Source: Acidovorax sp. sif1233 (lineage in GTDB: Bacteria > Pseudomonadota > Gammaproteobacteria > Burkholderiales > Burkholderiaceae_C). From it: 64,000 nt of DNA. A program made the position numbers and the translations under genes. Location: contig NZ_JAHUWZ010000009.1 of the NCBI RefSeq assembly GCF_019218755.1, positions 124,001 to 188,000 of the forward strand. Direction: 5' to 3'. Numbering within the stretch: the first letter of the stretch is position 1; each line of letters opens with the position of its first letter. The notes below the pieces were generated by a model. The model had not been told where the DNA came from, did no database searches, and saw only the letters and a list, made by a program, of their open reading frames with translations. Below, piece by piece: positions 26,639-36,213 of this stretch.

Positions 26639-29173
26639 TCAAGCGGCCTGGTGGATGGGGATGACCTTGGCGCCGCGCTCCTCCGCGCGGGCCGGGCGGA
26701 TCTGGCCGCGCTCCTCGACGAAGAGCACGTTCTCGTCGGCCTTGTCGCTGTTCACGAACGAGCGGAAGCGCTTGCGCGTCTCGGGGTCGGTCACGGCGGT
26801 CTTCCATTCGCACTGGTAGGTATCGACCACGTTCTGCATCTGCGATTCGAGCTCGGCGCACAGGCCCAGGCTGTCCTTTTGCAAGACATCCTTGAGGTAG
26901 TCGAGGCCACCTTCGAGGTTCTCGCGCCAGGTGCTGGTGCGCTGCAGCCGGTCGGCCGTGCGCACGTAGAACATCAGCACCCGGTCGATCATGCGCACCA
27001 GGTCTTCCTTGGACAGGTCGGACGCGAACAGCTCGGCATGGCGCGGTTTCATGCCGCCGTTGCCGCAGATGTAGAGGTTCCAGCCCTTTTCGGTGGCGAT
27101 GATGCCGATGTCCTTGCCCTGCGCCTCGGCGCATTCGCGCGTGCAGCCCGAGACGCCGAACTTGATCTTGTGCGGAGCACGCAGGCCCTTGTAGCGGTTC
27201 TCCAGCTCCACGGCCAGGCCCACGCTGTCGCCCACGCCATAGCGGCACCAGGTCGAGCCCACGCAGCTTTTGACCGTGCGCAGGGACTTGCCGTAGGCAT
27301 GGCCGGACTCGAACCCGGCGGTGATCAGCTCCTCCCAGATCAGGGGCAGCTGTTCCAGGCGCGCACCGAACATATCCACCCGCGCACCGCCGGTGACCTT
27401 GGTGTACAGGCCGTACTTCTTGGCCACCTGGCCCACGGCGATCAGGCCGTCGGGCGTGACCTCGCCACCGGGCATGCGCGGCACCACCGAGTAGGTGCCG
27501 TCCTTCTGGATGTTGCCCAGGTAGTAGTCATTGCTGTCCTGCAGGCCGGCCAGCTCCTTCTTGAGCACGAACTCGTTCCAGCACGAGGCGAATACGCTGG
27601 CCGCCACGGGCTTGCAGATGTCGCAGCCCATGCCCTTGCCGTGCTGGGCCAGCAGTTCGCCGAAGCTCCTGATGTTGCCCACGCGCACCAGGTGGTAGAT
27701 CTCCTGGCGCGAGTACGCGAAGTGCTCGCAGATGTGGTTGTTCACGGCCATGCCGCGGCGCGCCATCTCGGCTTTCATGACCTGGGTGACCAGGGGCACG
27801 CAGCCGCCGCAGGTGGCACCGGCCTTGGTGCAGGCCTTCATCTCTGCGATGGTGCAGGCGCCATTGCCCACGGCTTCGCAGATGCCGGCCTTGGTGACGT
27901 TGTTGCACGAGCAGATCTGTGCCGTGTCGGGCAGGGCATCCACGCCCAGGCCGGGTTTGGCCTTGCCATCGCTGGACGGGAAGATCAGGAACTCGGGGTC
28001 CTCGGGCAGCGTGATGCCGTTCAGGGCCATCTGCAGCAGCGTGCCGTATTCGGTGGCGTCGCCGATCAGCACGGCGCCCAGCAGTTGCTTGCCGTCTTCG
28101 CTGATGACGATCTTCTTGTAGACCTGGCGGCGCTCGTCCACATACTGGCAGGTGCGGCTGTGGGGCGTTTTCGCATGGGCGTCGCCGATGCTGGCCACGT
28201 CCACGCCCATGAGCTTGAGCTTGGTGCTCATGTCGGCGCCGACGAAGGCAGCGTCTGTCTCACCCGCGATGTGGCGGGCCGCCACGCGCGCCATGTCGTA
28301 GCCGGGTGCCACCAGGCCGAAGGTCTGCTCGTTCCACGAGGCGCATTCGCCGATGGCATACACGTCATGGTCACTGGTGCGGCAGGCGCTGTCGATGGCC
28401 ACGCCACCGCGCGGGCCGACGGCCAGCAGGCTCTGGCGCGCCAGCTCGTCGCGCGGGCGGATGCCGGCGGAGAAGACGATCATGTCCGTCTCCAGCCAGG
28501 TCCCGTCGGCAAACACCATCCGGTGGCGCGCACGGGCGCCATTGGTGATCTCCTGAGTGTTGCGGCCGGTGTGCACCTGCACGCCCAGCTCCTCGATCTT
28601 GGCGCGCAGCACGCGGCCACCGCCCTTGTCCACCTGCACGGCCATCAGCCGGGGGGCGAACTCGACCACATGGGTTTCGAGGCCCATGTCGCGCAGCGCC
28701 TTGGCGCATTCCAGACCCAGCAGGCCGCCGCCCACGACCACGCCGGTCTTGGACTTGGCGCCCGAGGCCTGCATGGCCTCCAGGTCCTCGATGGTGCGGT
28801 AGACGAAGCAGTGGTCACGGTCGCGCCCCGGCACCTGGGGCACGAAGGGGTTGGAGCCGGTGGCCAGCACCAGCTTGTCGTAGTGCAGCACCTCGCCGTC
28901 GACCGTGGTCACGGTGCGAATGCGGCGGTCCACCGATGCGGCCCGCGCCGCCAGGCGCAGGGTGAAGCCGGTGCGCTCGAAGAAGCCGGGCTCGACCAGG
29001 GAGAGTTGCTCGGCCGTGGTGCCGCTGAAGAAGGCGGAGAGGTGCACCCGGTCGTAGGCGGGGCGTGGCTCCTCGCACAGCACGGTGACCTCGACGCCGG
29101 TCATGCCGGTCTCGGCCAGGCTTTCGAGGAACTTGTGGCCGACCATGCCGTGGCCAATGAGAACGATTTTCAT
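26639..29173 (-). CDS. nirB: Nitrite reductase (NADH) large subunit NirB
   Basis: An 844-residue siroheme enzyme that reduces nitrite to ammonium with NADH in the cytosol. From the N-terminus: a FAD/NAD(P) pyridine-nucleotide reductase region (VLIGHGMVGHKFLE and a second Rossmann GGGLLGLECAKALRDM), a BFD-like [2Fe-2S] domain (ICSCNNVTKAGI ... CTKAGATCGGC), a ferredoxin-like half domain, and the siroheme/[4Fe-4S] domain with CVGSTWCRYG and SGCTRECAEAQGKD. Length is normal (E. coli 847). No nitrate reductase gene lies in the window. Its leader contains a strong hairpin overlapping the ribosome-binding site region. Confidence 0.97.
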   Translation of the reverse strand: MKIVLIGHGMVGHKFLESLAETGMTGVEVTVLCEEPRPAYDRVHLSAFFSGTTAEQLSLVEPGFFERTGFTLRLAARAASVDRRIRTVTTVDGEVLHYDKLVLATGSNPFVPQVPGRDRDHCFVYRTIEDLEAMQASGAKSKTGVVVGGGLLGLECAKALRDMGLETHVVEFAPRLMAVQVDKGGGRVLRAKIEELGVQVHTGRNTQEITNGARARHRMVFADGTWLETDMIVFSAGIRPRDELARQSLLAVGPRGGVAIDSACRTSDHDVYAIGECASWNEQTFGLVAPGYDMARVAARHIAGETDAAFVGADMSTKLKLMGVDVASIGDAHAKTPHSRTCQYVDERRQVYKKIVISEDGKQLLGAVLIGDATEYGTLLQMALNGITLPEDPEFLIFPSSDGKAKPGLGVDALPDTAQICSCNNVTKAGICEAVGNGACTIAEMKACTKAGATCGGCVPLVTQVMKAEMARRGMAVNNHICEHFAYSRQEIYHLVRVGNIRSFGELLAQHGKGMGCDICKPVAASVFASCWNEFVLKKELAGLQDSNDYYLGNIQKDGTYSVVPRMPGGEVTPDGLIAVGQVAKKYGLYTKVTGGARVDMFGARLEQLPLIWEELITAGFESGHAYGKSLRTVKSCVGSTWCRYGVGDSVGLAVELENRYKGLRAPHKIKFGVSGCTRECAEAQGKDIGIIATEKGWNLYICGNGGMKPRHAELFASDLSKEDLVRMIDRVLMFYVRTADRLQRTSTWRENLEGGLDYLKDVLQKDSLGLCAELESQMQNVVDTYQCEWKTAVTDPETRKRFRSFVNSDKADENVLFVEERGQIRPARAEERGAKVIPIHQAA

Positions 29174-29182
29174 GCTAGTGAT

Positions 29183-29220
29183 CCTGCAATGGACCGGGCC
29201 GCCCGGAGGGCAAGTGCAGG
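29183..29220 (-). promoter_or_regulatory. Hairpin at the nirB ribosome-binding site
   Basis: On the minus strand CCTGCA and TGCAGG close a stem-loop with an inner CCGGG/CCCGG helix. The distal arm includes the AGG of the likely ribosome-binding site, nine to twelve bases before the nirB ATG. It may tune translation; no terminator T run follows. Confidence 0.45.
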
Positions 29221-29249
29221 GATGCTGTGCATCGGCAGCCCCGAGGGAG

Positions 29250-29263
29250 GCAACCAGTGCACC
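29250..29263 (-). promoter_or_regulatory. Possible sigma-54-like promoter for nirBD
   Basis: GGTGCACTGGTTGC on the minus strand has GG and GC ten bases apart and a full TTGC -12 element, but a weak -24 element. It would start transcription about 65 bases before nirB. Confidence 0.35.
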
Positions 29264-29293
29264 TCACCCTCCGCAACGGCACGGGTGTGGATT

Positions 29294-29340
29294 GGAACGA
29301 CCCCACGAGAGGCTCATAGCCTCGCTCGTCCGGGGGTTCC
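29294..29340 (-). promoter_or_regulatory. Long imperfect inverted repeat upstream of nirB
   Basis: GGAAC/GTTCC, CCCC/GGGG, ACGA/TCGT and GAGGCT/AGCCTC pair in order around an ATG loop with small bulges over 47 bases. It lies upstream of the possible sigma-54 promoter, so it may be a DNA operator rather than RNA. The rest of 29341-29778 shows no gene. Confidence 0.45.
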
Positions 29341-29793
29341 GCCATCATTAGCGGAGGGTGTTGGTCGGTCCGACGGCAGCTTCACCGGCAGACATGCAAC
29401 GGTAGATCGCAATATCCATGCCGCCCTTTCAGCCCCTGCGGCCACATAGCGCTCGCCAGGAGCGGGCAAGCGGGTTGGCATCAGCGACCCGGCCGGCACG
29501 GAGTCGCATCAATGCGGTGCAAACCATCACCAAATCAGGGCATCGCCTCAGGTTGGGACAAATTGCCGCAGGCAGACCGCGTCGGAATGCCCCAGGGACA
29601 GCCAGGAGTTCTGGTACCTGGAACGCGTGCCGTGTGCTGGTTTGTTGCCATTCTTTCTTTTTCAAACGTGCCCGCCTCATGCAGACTGAGACGATGCAGT
29701 CCGGCCGGTCAGGACACCTGTTCAGTGCTCCTGAAAGGATGGCCAGCCAGGGCAGGAATCCCAGAGCTTTTTTCCTATATGAGGACTACCAAC

Positions 29794-29997
29794 ATGAGCG
29801 TGGAACGCAGAGGCAGCGCGGACAGGCGCAGCGGAAAGGACCGCCGGCAAGTGGAAAAAGGGCCGCCCACCAACTATGAACGCAGGCGCACGGTCGAAGC
29901 GCGGCAACCCGAGCTGACGGAACTGCACCTGAGCGAAGAAGAACTCAAGGCACTGGGATTCGCGCAGGACCAGCCAGCACCCCAAAAACCAACCTGA
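29794..29997 (+). CDS. Small highly charged hypothetical protein
   Basis: A 67-residue protein, very rich in Arg and Glu at the start (MSVERRGSADRRSGKDRRQ), with RRxxxDRR-type repeats and a later amphipathic LTELHLSEEELKALGF segment. An alternative in-frame ATG at 29779 would add five residues. I recognise no named domain. The basic N-terminus could bind nucleic acid, which is speculation. It stands alone between nirB (divergent) and the SSB-like gene (convergent). Confidence 0.6.
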   Translation: MSVERRGSADRRSGKDRRQVEKGPPTNYERRRTVEARQPELTELHLSEEELKALGFAQDQPAPQKPT

Positions 29998-30177
29998 TCG
30001 CTGCGACCTGGCAGCAGCCACGTTTTCAATGCTGTTTCGTGCGCGGCAGGGTATCCGTCGCAAGCACCGCCCAGGCAGGCGGCCGGACTCGCCCACCCTC
30101 TCCTCTTGCACCGCCCGCTGGCACGTCACGCCGCGGCGAGCGCGAGCCGCAGAATCAGTTTTGCATCGCCTTGTTTT
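29998..30177. other. Convergent intergenic gap
   Basis: No gene, terminator or repeat recognised between the two convergent small genes. Confidence 0.4.
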
Positions 30178-30477
30178 TTATTCGCCGTGCAGCGTGAGCA
30201 GGCGGTGCGCGACCATGTCCAGCGCGGGCCGCGTGTTTCCCTGCTTGTCCGTCCAGACTCTTGGCGTGATGCTTCCCGCCAGCGCCACAGAGTCTCCATC
30301 GCGCAGGGCGTGCATGGAGGCGCAGACCCCTGCCTCAAATGCAATCACGTTGACGAACAGCGTCTCGCCATCCGCCGTGCTTGCTCGCACCTTGGAGACG
30401 GTAAAAGGCTTCCCGGCCTTGTCAGTACGCCGCTCGGCCTCGCCATACAGCCTGCCGGCCACCAGTCCATCGATCAT
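30178..30477 (-). CDS. Short single-stranded DNA-binding (SSB-like OB-fold) protein
   Basis: A 99-residue protein matching the OB-fold of the SSB family: MIDGLVAGRLYGEAERRTDK, FVNVIAFEAGV, LRDGDSVALAGSITPRVWTDKQG and a C-terminal LDMVAHRLLTL strand. It lacks the acidic C-terminal tail (DDIPF type) by which housekeeping SSB recruits partners, so it is not the replicative SSB. Similar short SSB-domain proteins occur on chromosomes and mobile DNA of betaproteobacteria, but no mobile-element gene is adjacent. It lies downstream of the tRNA-Pro terminator on the same strand. Confidence 0.8.
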   Translation of the reverse strand: MIDGLVAGRLYGEAERRTDKAGKPFTVSKVRASTADGETLFVNVIAFEAGVCASMHALRDGDSVALAGSITPRVWTDKQGNTRPALDMVAHRLLTLHGE

Positions 30478-30680
30478 GAGAGTCCTTTGCGGGGCGAGCC
30501 GCTACTTTGGTTTTGGCGGGTGCAACCGCAACACGGGCTGACCACATGTCAGCACTACCTCGACAGGGAGCCTGCTGATCAGCGGGGGCTCGGTATCGCC
30601 ACCATGCCTGCACAGCACGCAGCAGCAAGCCGCCTTTCATTTCACCCCAGGCCGTGTTGCATGTTTTTCCGCGACCAAGC

Positions 30681-30715
30681 AAAAAAGCCCAGAACCTTTC
30701 GGTTCTGGGCTTTTG
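30681..30715. terminator. Bidirectional terminator downstream of tRNA-Pro
   Basis: AAAAGCCCAGAACC and GGTTCTGGGCTTTT form an 11-bp stem with a TTTC loop, flanked by A and T runs on either side. It ends the minus-strand merR/tRNA-Pro unit. Confidence 0.85.
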
Positions 30716-30722
30716 CTAACAA

Positions 30723-30799
30723 TGGTCGGCGTGGCGGGATTCGAACTCGCGACCCCTTGCACCCCATGCAAGTGCGCTACCAGGCTGCGCTACACGCCG
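30723..30799 (-). tRNA. tRNA-Pro (anticodon GGG)
   Basis: A 77-nt tRNA with encoded CCA. The anticodon loop ATGGGGT between CTTGC/GCAAG stems gives GGG with G37. Acceptor CGGCGTG pairs with CACGCCG, starting with C1-G72 as usual for bacterial tRNA-Pro. It lies 31 bases after the MerR-family gene. Confidence 0.95.
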
Positions 30800-30829
30800 A
30801 CAAGACTTAGATTATATGCAGAAAAAAGG

Positions 30830-31264
30830 TCAACCCAGAGAAAGTAGCGCCCGAATTTCAAATAATTCTTTGCGCACCGCATTGGAGTCCAGCGTGATGC
30901 CCATCGCATCGATGGAAAGATCGCGTGCACTGTCCACCAGCATGCTGGGCATCTCTGAGTCAAACCCGTTCATCGCGCCATCGGCCCCTGCCTCATCGCG
31001 GGCGGGATGCGCAAGCTCCTGCAGGCGATTGCGCGCGCCACTGATGGTGAACCCCTGGTCATACAGCAGATCCCGGATGCGGCGGATCATGAGCACTTCA
31101 TGATGCTGGTAGTAGCGCCGGTTGCCACGCCGCTTCATGGGGCGCAGTTGAGTGAACTCCTGCTCCCAGTAACGCAATACATGGGGCTTGACGCCACAAA
31201 GCTCCGCGACCTCACCAATCGTGAAGTAGCGCTTGGCGGGGATCGAAGGAAGGGGGGTGCCCAT
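30830..31264 (-). CDS. MerR-family transcriptional regulator
   Basis: A 144-residue regulator. The N-terminal MerR HTH is clear (YFTIGEVAELCGVKPHVLRYWEQEF, then MKRRGNRRYYQHHEVLMIRRIRDLL). The short C-terminal part lacks metal-binding Cys residues, as in the MerR paralogue that always follows ihfA in Burkholderiales. The regulated gene is unknown. The ATG at 31264 is used; an in-frame TTG at 31279 has no ribosome-binding site. It follows ihfA after 97 bases. Confidence 0.93.
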   Translation of the reverse strand: MGTPLPSIPAKRYFTIGEVAELCGVKPHVLRYWEQEFTQLRPMKRRGNRRYYQHHEVLMIRRIRDLLYDQGFTISGARNRLQELAHPARDEAGADGAMNGFDSEMPSMLVDSARDLSIDAMGITLDSNAVRKELFEIRALLSLG

Positions 31265-31361
31265 GGGTGGTGGATTCAAACCGGTCAGCCAGCTAGCGTA
31301 CTGCAGACGCGCACAGACCGCCAGTCATCGGCAACATTCTGGTCACAAAAACGGCACAAAT

Positions 31362-31688
31362 TCACGATCCGGCAGCCGTCTGGATCTGTTCCTTGAGTTT
31401 GCTGCTGGCGTGAAACGTCACCACGCGGCGTGCCTTGATCGGAATGGCCTCGCCCGTGCGCGGGTTGCGCCCGGGCCGTGGTGCCTTGGTGCGAATCTGG
31501 AAGTTGCCGAAACCCGACAACTTCACATCCTTGCCCTCCACCAGGCTCTGCGAGATCAGGTCGAAGAATGCGTCGATCATGTCCTTGGACTCGCGCTTGT
31601 TCAAGCCAATCTGGTCAAACAGCAGATCGGCCAGTTGTGCCTTGGTCAGCGCTGGCGTTTCCAGGCTTTCGACGGCGAATTCGATCAT
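31362..31688 (-). CDS. ihfA: Integration host factor alpha subunit
   Basis: A 108-residue HU/IHF-family DNA-bending protein. Features are [26 protein letters not shown] and the beta-arm signature [22 protein letters not shown] with the intercalating Pro. I chose the ATG at 31688 because AAGGGAG lies eight bases before it; ATGs at 31712 and 31709 overlap the pheT stop (TGATGATG) and would add a nonconserved MMFKGADA. Position after pheT is the classic proteobacterial arrangement. Confidence 0.95.
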   Translation of the reverse strand: MIEFAVESLETPALTKAQLADLLFDQIGLNKRESKDMIDAFFDLISQSLVEGKDVKLSGFGNFQIRTKAPRPGRNPRTGEAIPIKARRVVTFHASSKLKEQIQTAAGS

Positions 31689-31711
31689 GGCGTCAGCTCC
31701 CTTGAACATCA

Positions 31712-34159
31712 TCAGACACGCAGCCGTGCGCCCATGCGCTGGGCCAATTGCCCCACCACCGCTTGAACAGCGGCATCGATCTCGGCCTCGGTGAGCGTCG
31801 CCTCGTCGCTGCCCAGAGTCAGGCGCACCGCCAGGCTCTTCTCCCCGGGAGCCAGGCCACCGGCGGGTGCCTCTTCGCCCGCACGCAGCGCCTTGGGCCG
31901 GTAAACGTCGAACAGCACGGCCGAACGCAGCATTGCGCCGGGCACCGCTTGCTGGACCGCCGCCATGACCTCGGCATGGGTGACCCGCTCAGCGACCACC
32001 ACCGCCAGATCACGTTCGACGGACTGGTGCTTGGCCACGGACTTGAATTGGGGCACTGCACGCTGCAATACGGCATCCAGTTCGAGTTCAAACATCACCG
32101 GCGCTTGCGGGAGCTCCCACGATTGGCGCCACTGCGGGTGCAGCTCGCCCACGAAACCCACGGCCCGCCCGTTGAGGAGCACCCGCGCGCAACGGCCGGG
32201 GTGCATCGCAGGATGGACGGCCGGCTCGAACGTGGCTTGCAGCGGCGCCAGCAAGGCCTCGAGATCGCCCTTCACATCGAAGAAGTCGATCGACTGCTCC
32301 TTGCGGCCCCACTGGAGCGCATCGTTGGGTCCATAAGCCAGACCGGCCACGCGCATGGGCTGGTGAAAGCCTTCCACCGTAGTGTCGGTGTTGGCCACGC
32401 TGGCATCCCGCAGGAACACACGGCCCAGCTCGAACACGCGCACGCGCTCGGCGCGGCGATCCAGGTTGAACTTGAGCACCTGCAGCAGAGAGCCCAGCAG
32501 GCTCGAGCGCATCACGCTCATCTGGCTGGCGATGGGGTTGAGCAGCTTGATGGGCTGCGCGTTGGCCGCCAGCTCCCGCTCCCAGCGCTCTTCCACGAAG
32601 CTGAAGTTGATGGTTTCCTGGTAGCCCAGGCCCGCCAGCGTACGGCGCACGGCGAACGGGCTGCGCGTGGCCTCGGCCGGCAGCTTGGGGGTGATGGGGG
32701 CCAGCGGCGGCGTCGTGGGCAGGTTGTTGTAACCCACCATGCGCGCAACCTCTTCGATCAAGTCTTCTTCGATGGTGATGTCGAAGCGGTAGGCCGGTGG
32801 CGCCACGGTGAGGGTGCCCTCGCCTTCCGCGAACGGCAGGCCCAGGCGCCTGAACACGTCGGCGCACTGCACCTGCGTGAGCGGCATGCCGATGACCTTG
32901 GCCGCGCGCGCCACGCGCAGCGTGACGGGCTGGGGCACGGGCAGGTTCACGCGCTGGTCGTCCATCGGGCCGCAGGCCGTCTCGGGCGTGCCGCAGATGT
33001 CGATCACCAGCTGGGTGATGCGCTCAATGTGCTCCACCGTCAGCGCAGGGTCCACGCCGCGCTCGAAGCGGTGGCCCGCATCGGTCGAGAAGTTGTAGCG
33101 GCGCGAACGCCCGGCCACTGCCTTGGGCCACCAGAAGGCAGCCTCGATGTAGATGTGCTTGGTGTCGTCCGAGACGGCGGTGGCGTCCCCGCCCATGATG
33201 CCGGCGAGCGACTCGACCTGCTGGCTGTCGGCGATCACGCCGACCTTTTCGTCGACGGTGATGGTGTTGCCGTTGAGCAGCTTGAGCGACTCGCCCGCCT
33301 TGCCCCAGCGCACATCCAGCCCGCCATGGATCTTGTCCAGGTCGAAGATGTGCGAGGGACGGCCCAGCTCGAACATCACGTAGTTGGAGATGTCCACCAG
33401 CGGCGACACTCCACGCTGGCCGCAGCGCGCCAGGCGGTCCAGCATCCACTGCGGCGTGGTGGCGCGCGTGTTCACGTTGCGCACCACGCGGCCGCTGAAA
33501 CGGCCGCACAGGTCAGGGGCACTGATCTTCACGGCCAGGGTGTCCGGGACTTTGGAGGCCACTGCCGGGAAGGCCGGCTGCGAGAGGGGCACGCCGGTCA
33601 GCGCGGAGACTTCGCGGGCGATGCCGTACACGCTCAGGCAGTGCGCCAGGTTGGGCGTGAGCTTGAGCGTGAACAGCGTGTCGTCCAGGTTCAGGTGCTC
33701 GCGGATGTCCTGGCCCACGGGCGCGGAGGCATCAAGTTCGAGCAGGCCGCCGTGGTCTTCCGACAGCTTGAGCTCGCGCGCCGAGCACAGCATGCCCTGG
33801 CTTTCCACACCGCGCAGCTTGCCGACCTTGATCAGGAAGGGCTTGCCGTCGTCGCCCGGCGGCAGCTCGGCGCCCACCAGGGCGCAGGGCACCTTGATGC
33901 CCACGCGCGCATTGGGTGCGCCGCACACGATGTTGAGCAGGGCGCCCTGCCCCACGTCCACCTGGCACACGCGCAGGCGGTCGGCATCGGGATGCTGCAC
34001 GGCTTCCTTGATCTCGCCCACGACGATCTTCGCGAACGGCGGCGCCACGGGGCGCAGCTCCTCCACCTCCAGGCCGGCCATGGTCAGCGTCTCGGCCAGC
34101 TCGGCGGTCGAAAGGGGTGGGTTGCAGAACTCACGCAACCAGGATTCAGGGAATTGCAT
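31712..34159 (-). CDS. pheT: Phenylalanyl-tRNA synthetase beta subunit
   Basis: An 815-residue subunit of the alpha2-beta2 enzyme that charges tRNA-Phe. The N-terminal tRNA-binding (EMAP-like) domain, the B3/B4 editing domain, the B5 domain with [18 protein letters not shown] preceding it, and the C-terminal ferredoxin-like anticodon-binding domain (ending [21 protein letters not shown]) are all present. Starts [11 protein letters not shown]. It follows pheS by 128 bases and its stop overlaps ATG codons leading into ihfA. Confidence 0.97.
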   Translation of the reverse strand: MQFPESWLREFCNPPLSTAELAETLTMAGLEVEELRPVAPPFAKIVVGEIKEAVQHPDADRLRVCQVDVGQGALLNIVCGAPNARVGIKVPCALVGAELPPGDDGKPFLIKVGKLRGVESQGMLCSARELKLSEDHGGLLELDASAPVGQDIREHLNLDDTLFTLKLTPNLAHCLSVYGIAREVSALTGVPLSQPAFPAVASKVPDTLAVKISAPDLCGRFSGRVVRNVNTRATTPQWMLDRLARCGQRGVSPLVDISNYVMFELGRPSHIFDLDKIHGGLDVRWGKAGESLKLLNGNTITVDEKVGVIADSQQVESLAGIMGGDATAVSDDTKHIYIEAAFWWPKAVAGRSRRYNFSTDAGHRFERGVDPALTVEHIERITQLVIDICGTPETACGPMDDQRVNLPVPQPVTLRVARAAKVIGMPLTQVQCADVFRRLGLPFAEGEGTLTVAPPAYRFDITIEEDLIEEVARMVGYNNLPTTPPLAPITPKLPAEATRSPFAVRRTLAGLGYQETINFSFVEERWERELAANAQPIKLLNPIASQMSVMRSSLLGSLLQVLKFNLDRRAERVRVFELGRVFLRDASVANTDTTVEGFHQPMRVAGLAYGPNDALQWGRKEQSIDFFDVKGDLEALLAPLQATFEPAVHPAMHPGRCARVLLNGRAVGFVGELHPQWRQSWELPQAPVMFELELDAVLQRAVPQFKSVAKHQSVERDLAVVVAERVTHAEVMAAVQQAVPGAMLRSAVLFDVYRPKALRAGEEAPAGGLAPGEKSLAVRLTLGSDEATLTEAEIDAAVQAVVGQLAQRMGARLRV

Positions 34160-34287
34160 AGTCGAACTCTTGTACGGGGTCGTATACGGAAATTACCCTG
34201 CGCGGTCTCTCGGGACACATGCGCCAGGGTGAAAACGGCTGGGCGGACCGCCGGGCTGCCCGAATGGCAGCCGTCCGGCCCTGCTGG

Positions 34288-35340
34288 TTACTGGAACTGC
34301 GACAGAAAACGGATGTCGCCGTCAAAAAACAGGCGCAGGTCGTTCACGCCATAGCGCAGCATGGTCAGGCGGTCGGGGCCCATGCCGAAGGCAAAGCCGA
34401 TGTATTTTTCGGGGTCCAGACCCATGTTGCGCACCACGTTCGGGTGCACCTGGCCGGAGCCGGCCACTTCGAGCCAGCGGCCGGCGAGCGGGCCGGTCTG
34501 GAACTGGATGTCGATCTCGGCGCTGGGCTCGGTGAAGGGGAAGAAGCTCGGGCGAAAGCGCAGCACCAGGTCGTCGCTTTCAAAGAAGGTGCGGCAGAAC
34601 GCGGTGAAGATGACCTTCAAGTCCTTGAAGCTCACGTTCTCACCAATCCACAGGCCTTCGCACTGGTGGAACATGGGCGAGTGCGTGGCGTCGCTGTCCA
34701 CACGGTAAGTGCGGCCCGGCGCGATGACGCGGATCTCGGGCATGGGCTGGCCGGCGTCGAGCAGCGCGCGGTGCTTCTTCACATGCTGCACCGCGTGGCG
34801 GATCTGCATGGGGCTGGTGTGGGTGCGCAGCAGGTTGGGCGCCTCGGGGGTGCCGCCTTCCACGTAGAAGGTGTCGTGCATGGAACGCGCGGGGTGGTCT
34901 TCCGGCGTGTTCAGTGCGGTGAAGTTGAACCAGTCGGTCTCGATCTCGGGGCCCTGGGCCACGTCGAAACCCATGGAGCCGAAGATGCCCTCGATGCGCT
35001 CGAGCGTGAGCGACACGGGGTGCAGGCCGCCCTGCCCGCGCTGGCGCCCTGGCAGGCTTACGTCCAGGGCCTCTGCCTTGAGCTGGACCTGCAGTTCCGC
35101 ATCGGCCAATGCCTGGCGGCGCGCGGTGAGCGCGGCCTCGATGGCCTGCTTGGCGACGTTGATGGCGGCGCCGCGGGACTTCTTCTCATCCACCGACAGC
35201 TGCGCCATGCCCTTCATGAGCTCGGTCACGCGACCCGACTTGCCCAGGAACTGCGCCTTGGCATTTTCCAGATCAGCAGGGGTGGCGCTTTGGGCAAACA
35301 GTTGCGTCGCGCTCTCGACCAGGGAATCCAACTCGTTCAT
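34288..35340 (-). CDS. pheS: Phenylalanyl-tRNA synthetase alpha subunit
   Basis: A 350-residue catalytic class II subunit. An N-terminal coiled coil is followed by class II motifs: [21 protein letters not shown] (motif 2 region) and the motif 3 [22 protein letters not shown]. The leader between rplT and pheS (35341-35441) contains a GCTATC repeat copy and a strong hairpin, but no Phe-rich leader peptide like pheM. Confidence 0.97.
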   Translation of the reverse strand: MNELDSLVESATQLFAQSATPADLENAKAQFLGKSGRVTELMKGMAQLSVDEKKSRGAAINVAKQAIEAALTARRQALADAELQVQLKAEALDVSLPGRQRGQGGLHPVSLTLERIEGIFGSMGFDVAQGPEIETDWFNFTALNTPEDHPARSMHDTFYVEGGTPEAPNLLRTHTSPMQIRHAVQHVKKHRALLDAGQPMPEIRVIAPGRTYRVDSDATHSPMFHQCEGLWIGENVSFKDLKVIFTAFCRTFFESDDLVLRFRPSFFPFTEPSAEIDIQFQTGPLAGRWLEVAGSGQVHPNVVRNMGLDPEKYIGFAFGMGPDRLTMLRYGVNDLRLFFDGDIRFLSQFQ

Positions 35341-35394
35341 ATCGACTCTTGAAAATGAACAAGGGCTAGCGCCTTTTCAAGCCCTAGCCCTTGC

Positions 35395-35430
35395 TGTTAT
35401 TGCGCAAGCAGCTATCAAAAAGATAGCAGC
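35395..35430. repeat. Dispersed palindromic element before pheS
   Basis: GCGCAAGCAGCTATCAAAAA followed by GATAGCAGC: the GCTATC...GATAGC part of the element. A further CTAGCCCTT/AAGGGCTAG hairpin lies at 35361-35393. Confidence 0.6.
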
Positions 35431-35441
35431 TCATCGTGAAC

Positions 35442-35801
35442 TCAAGCAGCCAGCTTGGCCTTGACTTGCTCCACGATGCTGCCAAAGGCAGCCTTGTCGT
35501 GCACTGCGAGGTCGGCCAGCATCTTGCGGTCGATCTCGATGGATGCCTTCTTCAGGCCGTTGGCGAACTGGCTGTAGGTCAGGCCCAGTTCACGGGCAGC
35601 GGCGTTGATACGGGCGATCCACAGCTGGCGGAACACGCGCTTCTTGGTGCGGCGGTCACGGTAGGCATATTGCCCAGCCTTCATTACCGCCTGTTTGGCG
35701 ATGCGGAAGACGTTACCGCGGCGACCACGGAAGCCCTTGGCGAGGGCGAGAACTTTCTTGTGACGGGCACGGGCCGTTACACCACGTTTGACGCGAGGCA
35801 T
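35442..35801 (-). CDS. rplT: 50S ribosomal protein L20
   Basis: A 119-residue L20 with the standard start [20 protein letters not shown] and the conserved [20 protein letters not shown] helix that packs in 23S rRNA. It lies 24 bases after rpmI. In E. coli L20 represses its own operon; no equivalent RNA site could be verified here. Confidence 0.98.
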   Translation of the reverse strand: MPRVKRGVTARARHKKVLALAKGFRGRRGNVFRIAKQAVMKAGQYAYRDRRTKKRVFRQLWIARINAAARELGLTYSQFANGLKKASIEIDRKMLADLAVHDKAAFGSIVEQVKAKLAA

Positions 35802-35825
35802 GTGAGTACTCCTTGTTCGTCGTTA

Positions 35826-36029
35826 TTAAAGGCCAGCACCGGGCAGCATTTGTGCGATAGAGCCCATGTTGGTCTCATGCACAGCAACTGCACCACGCAG
35901 GTGGCGCTTGTTCTTGGTGGTCTTCTTGGTCAAGATGTGACGCTTGAAGGCTTGACCGCGCTTGACGGTGCCACCGGGACGAACGCGGAAACGTTTTTTC
36001 GCGCTGCTCTTGGTCTTCATTTTGGGCAT
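35826..36029 (-). CDS. rpmI: 50S ribosomal protein L35
   Basis: A 67-residue basic protein with the canonical start [16 protein letters not shown] and the [13 protein letters not shown] region. The ATG at 36029 is preceded by AAGGAG. The frame is open upstream, but the family always begins at MPKMKT. Confidence 0.97.
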   Translation of the reverse strand: MPKMKTKSSAKKRFRVRPGGTVKRGQAFKRHILTKKTTKNKRHLRGAVAVHETNMGSIAQMLPGAGL

Positions 36030-36129
36030 GTGAATGCTCCTTTTCGTTGTGCTCGTGAGGCGTTTGCAAACCGATCTGCAAACTTGTTGGCCCCGAGCCA
36101 CTTTTTCAGCCGGTATTCACCGGCTGTGC

Positions 36130-36149
36130 GGCAGTGCCTTCGCACTGCC
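36130..36149 (-). other. Hairpin in the infC-rpmI spacer
   Basis: A perfect 8-bp stem GGCAGTGC/GCACTGCC with a four-base loop lies within the 184-base infC-rpmI gap. With no T run it is not a terminator; RNA processing or stability is possible. Confidence 0.4.
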
Positions 36150-36213
36150 TATCGCCGGAAGTGTCCCTTGCGGGCCACCTCTGGCAAATCTCTGTCTCTT
36201 CTGCGCGGGCCGC

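Noticed and set aside
30422..30682. An 86-codon frame overlapping the SSB-like gene start
   Set aside because: It overlaps a better supported gene in another frame and shows no domain or start signal.
30723..30799. tRNA-Pro as an integration site of a genomic island
   Set aside because: No direct repeat of the tRNA 3' end, no integrase and no shift in gene character on either side.
35341..35441. Phe attenuator (pheM-like) before pheS
   Set aside because: A 16-codon frame exists but has only one Phe codon, and the strong hairpin at 35361-35393 is not followed by a T run.
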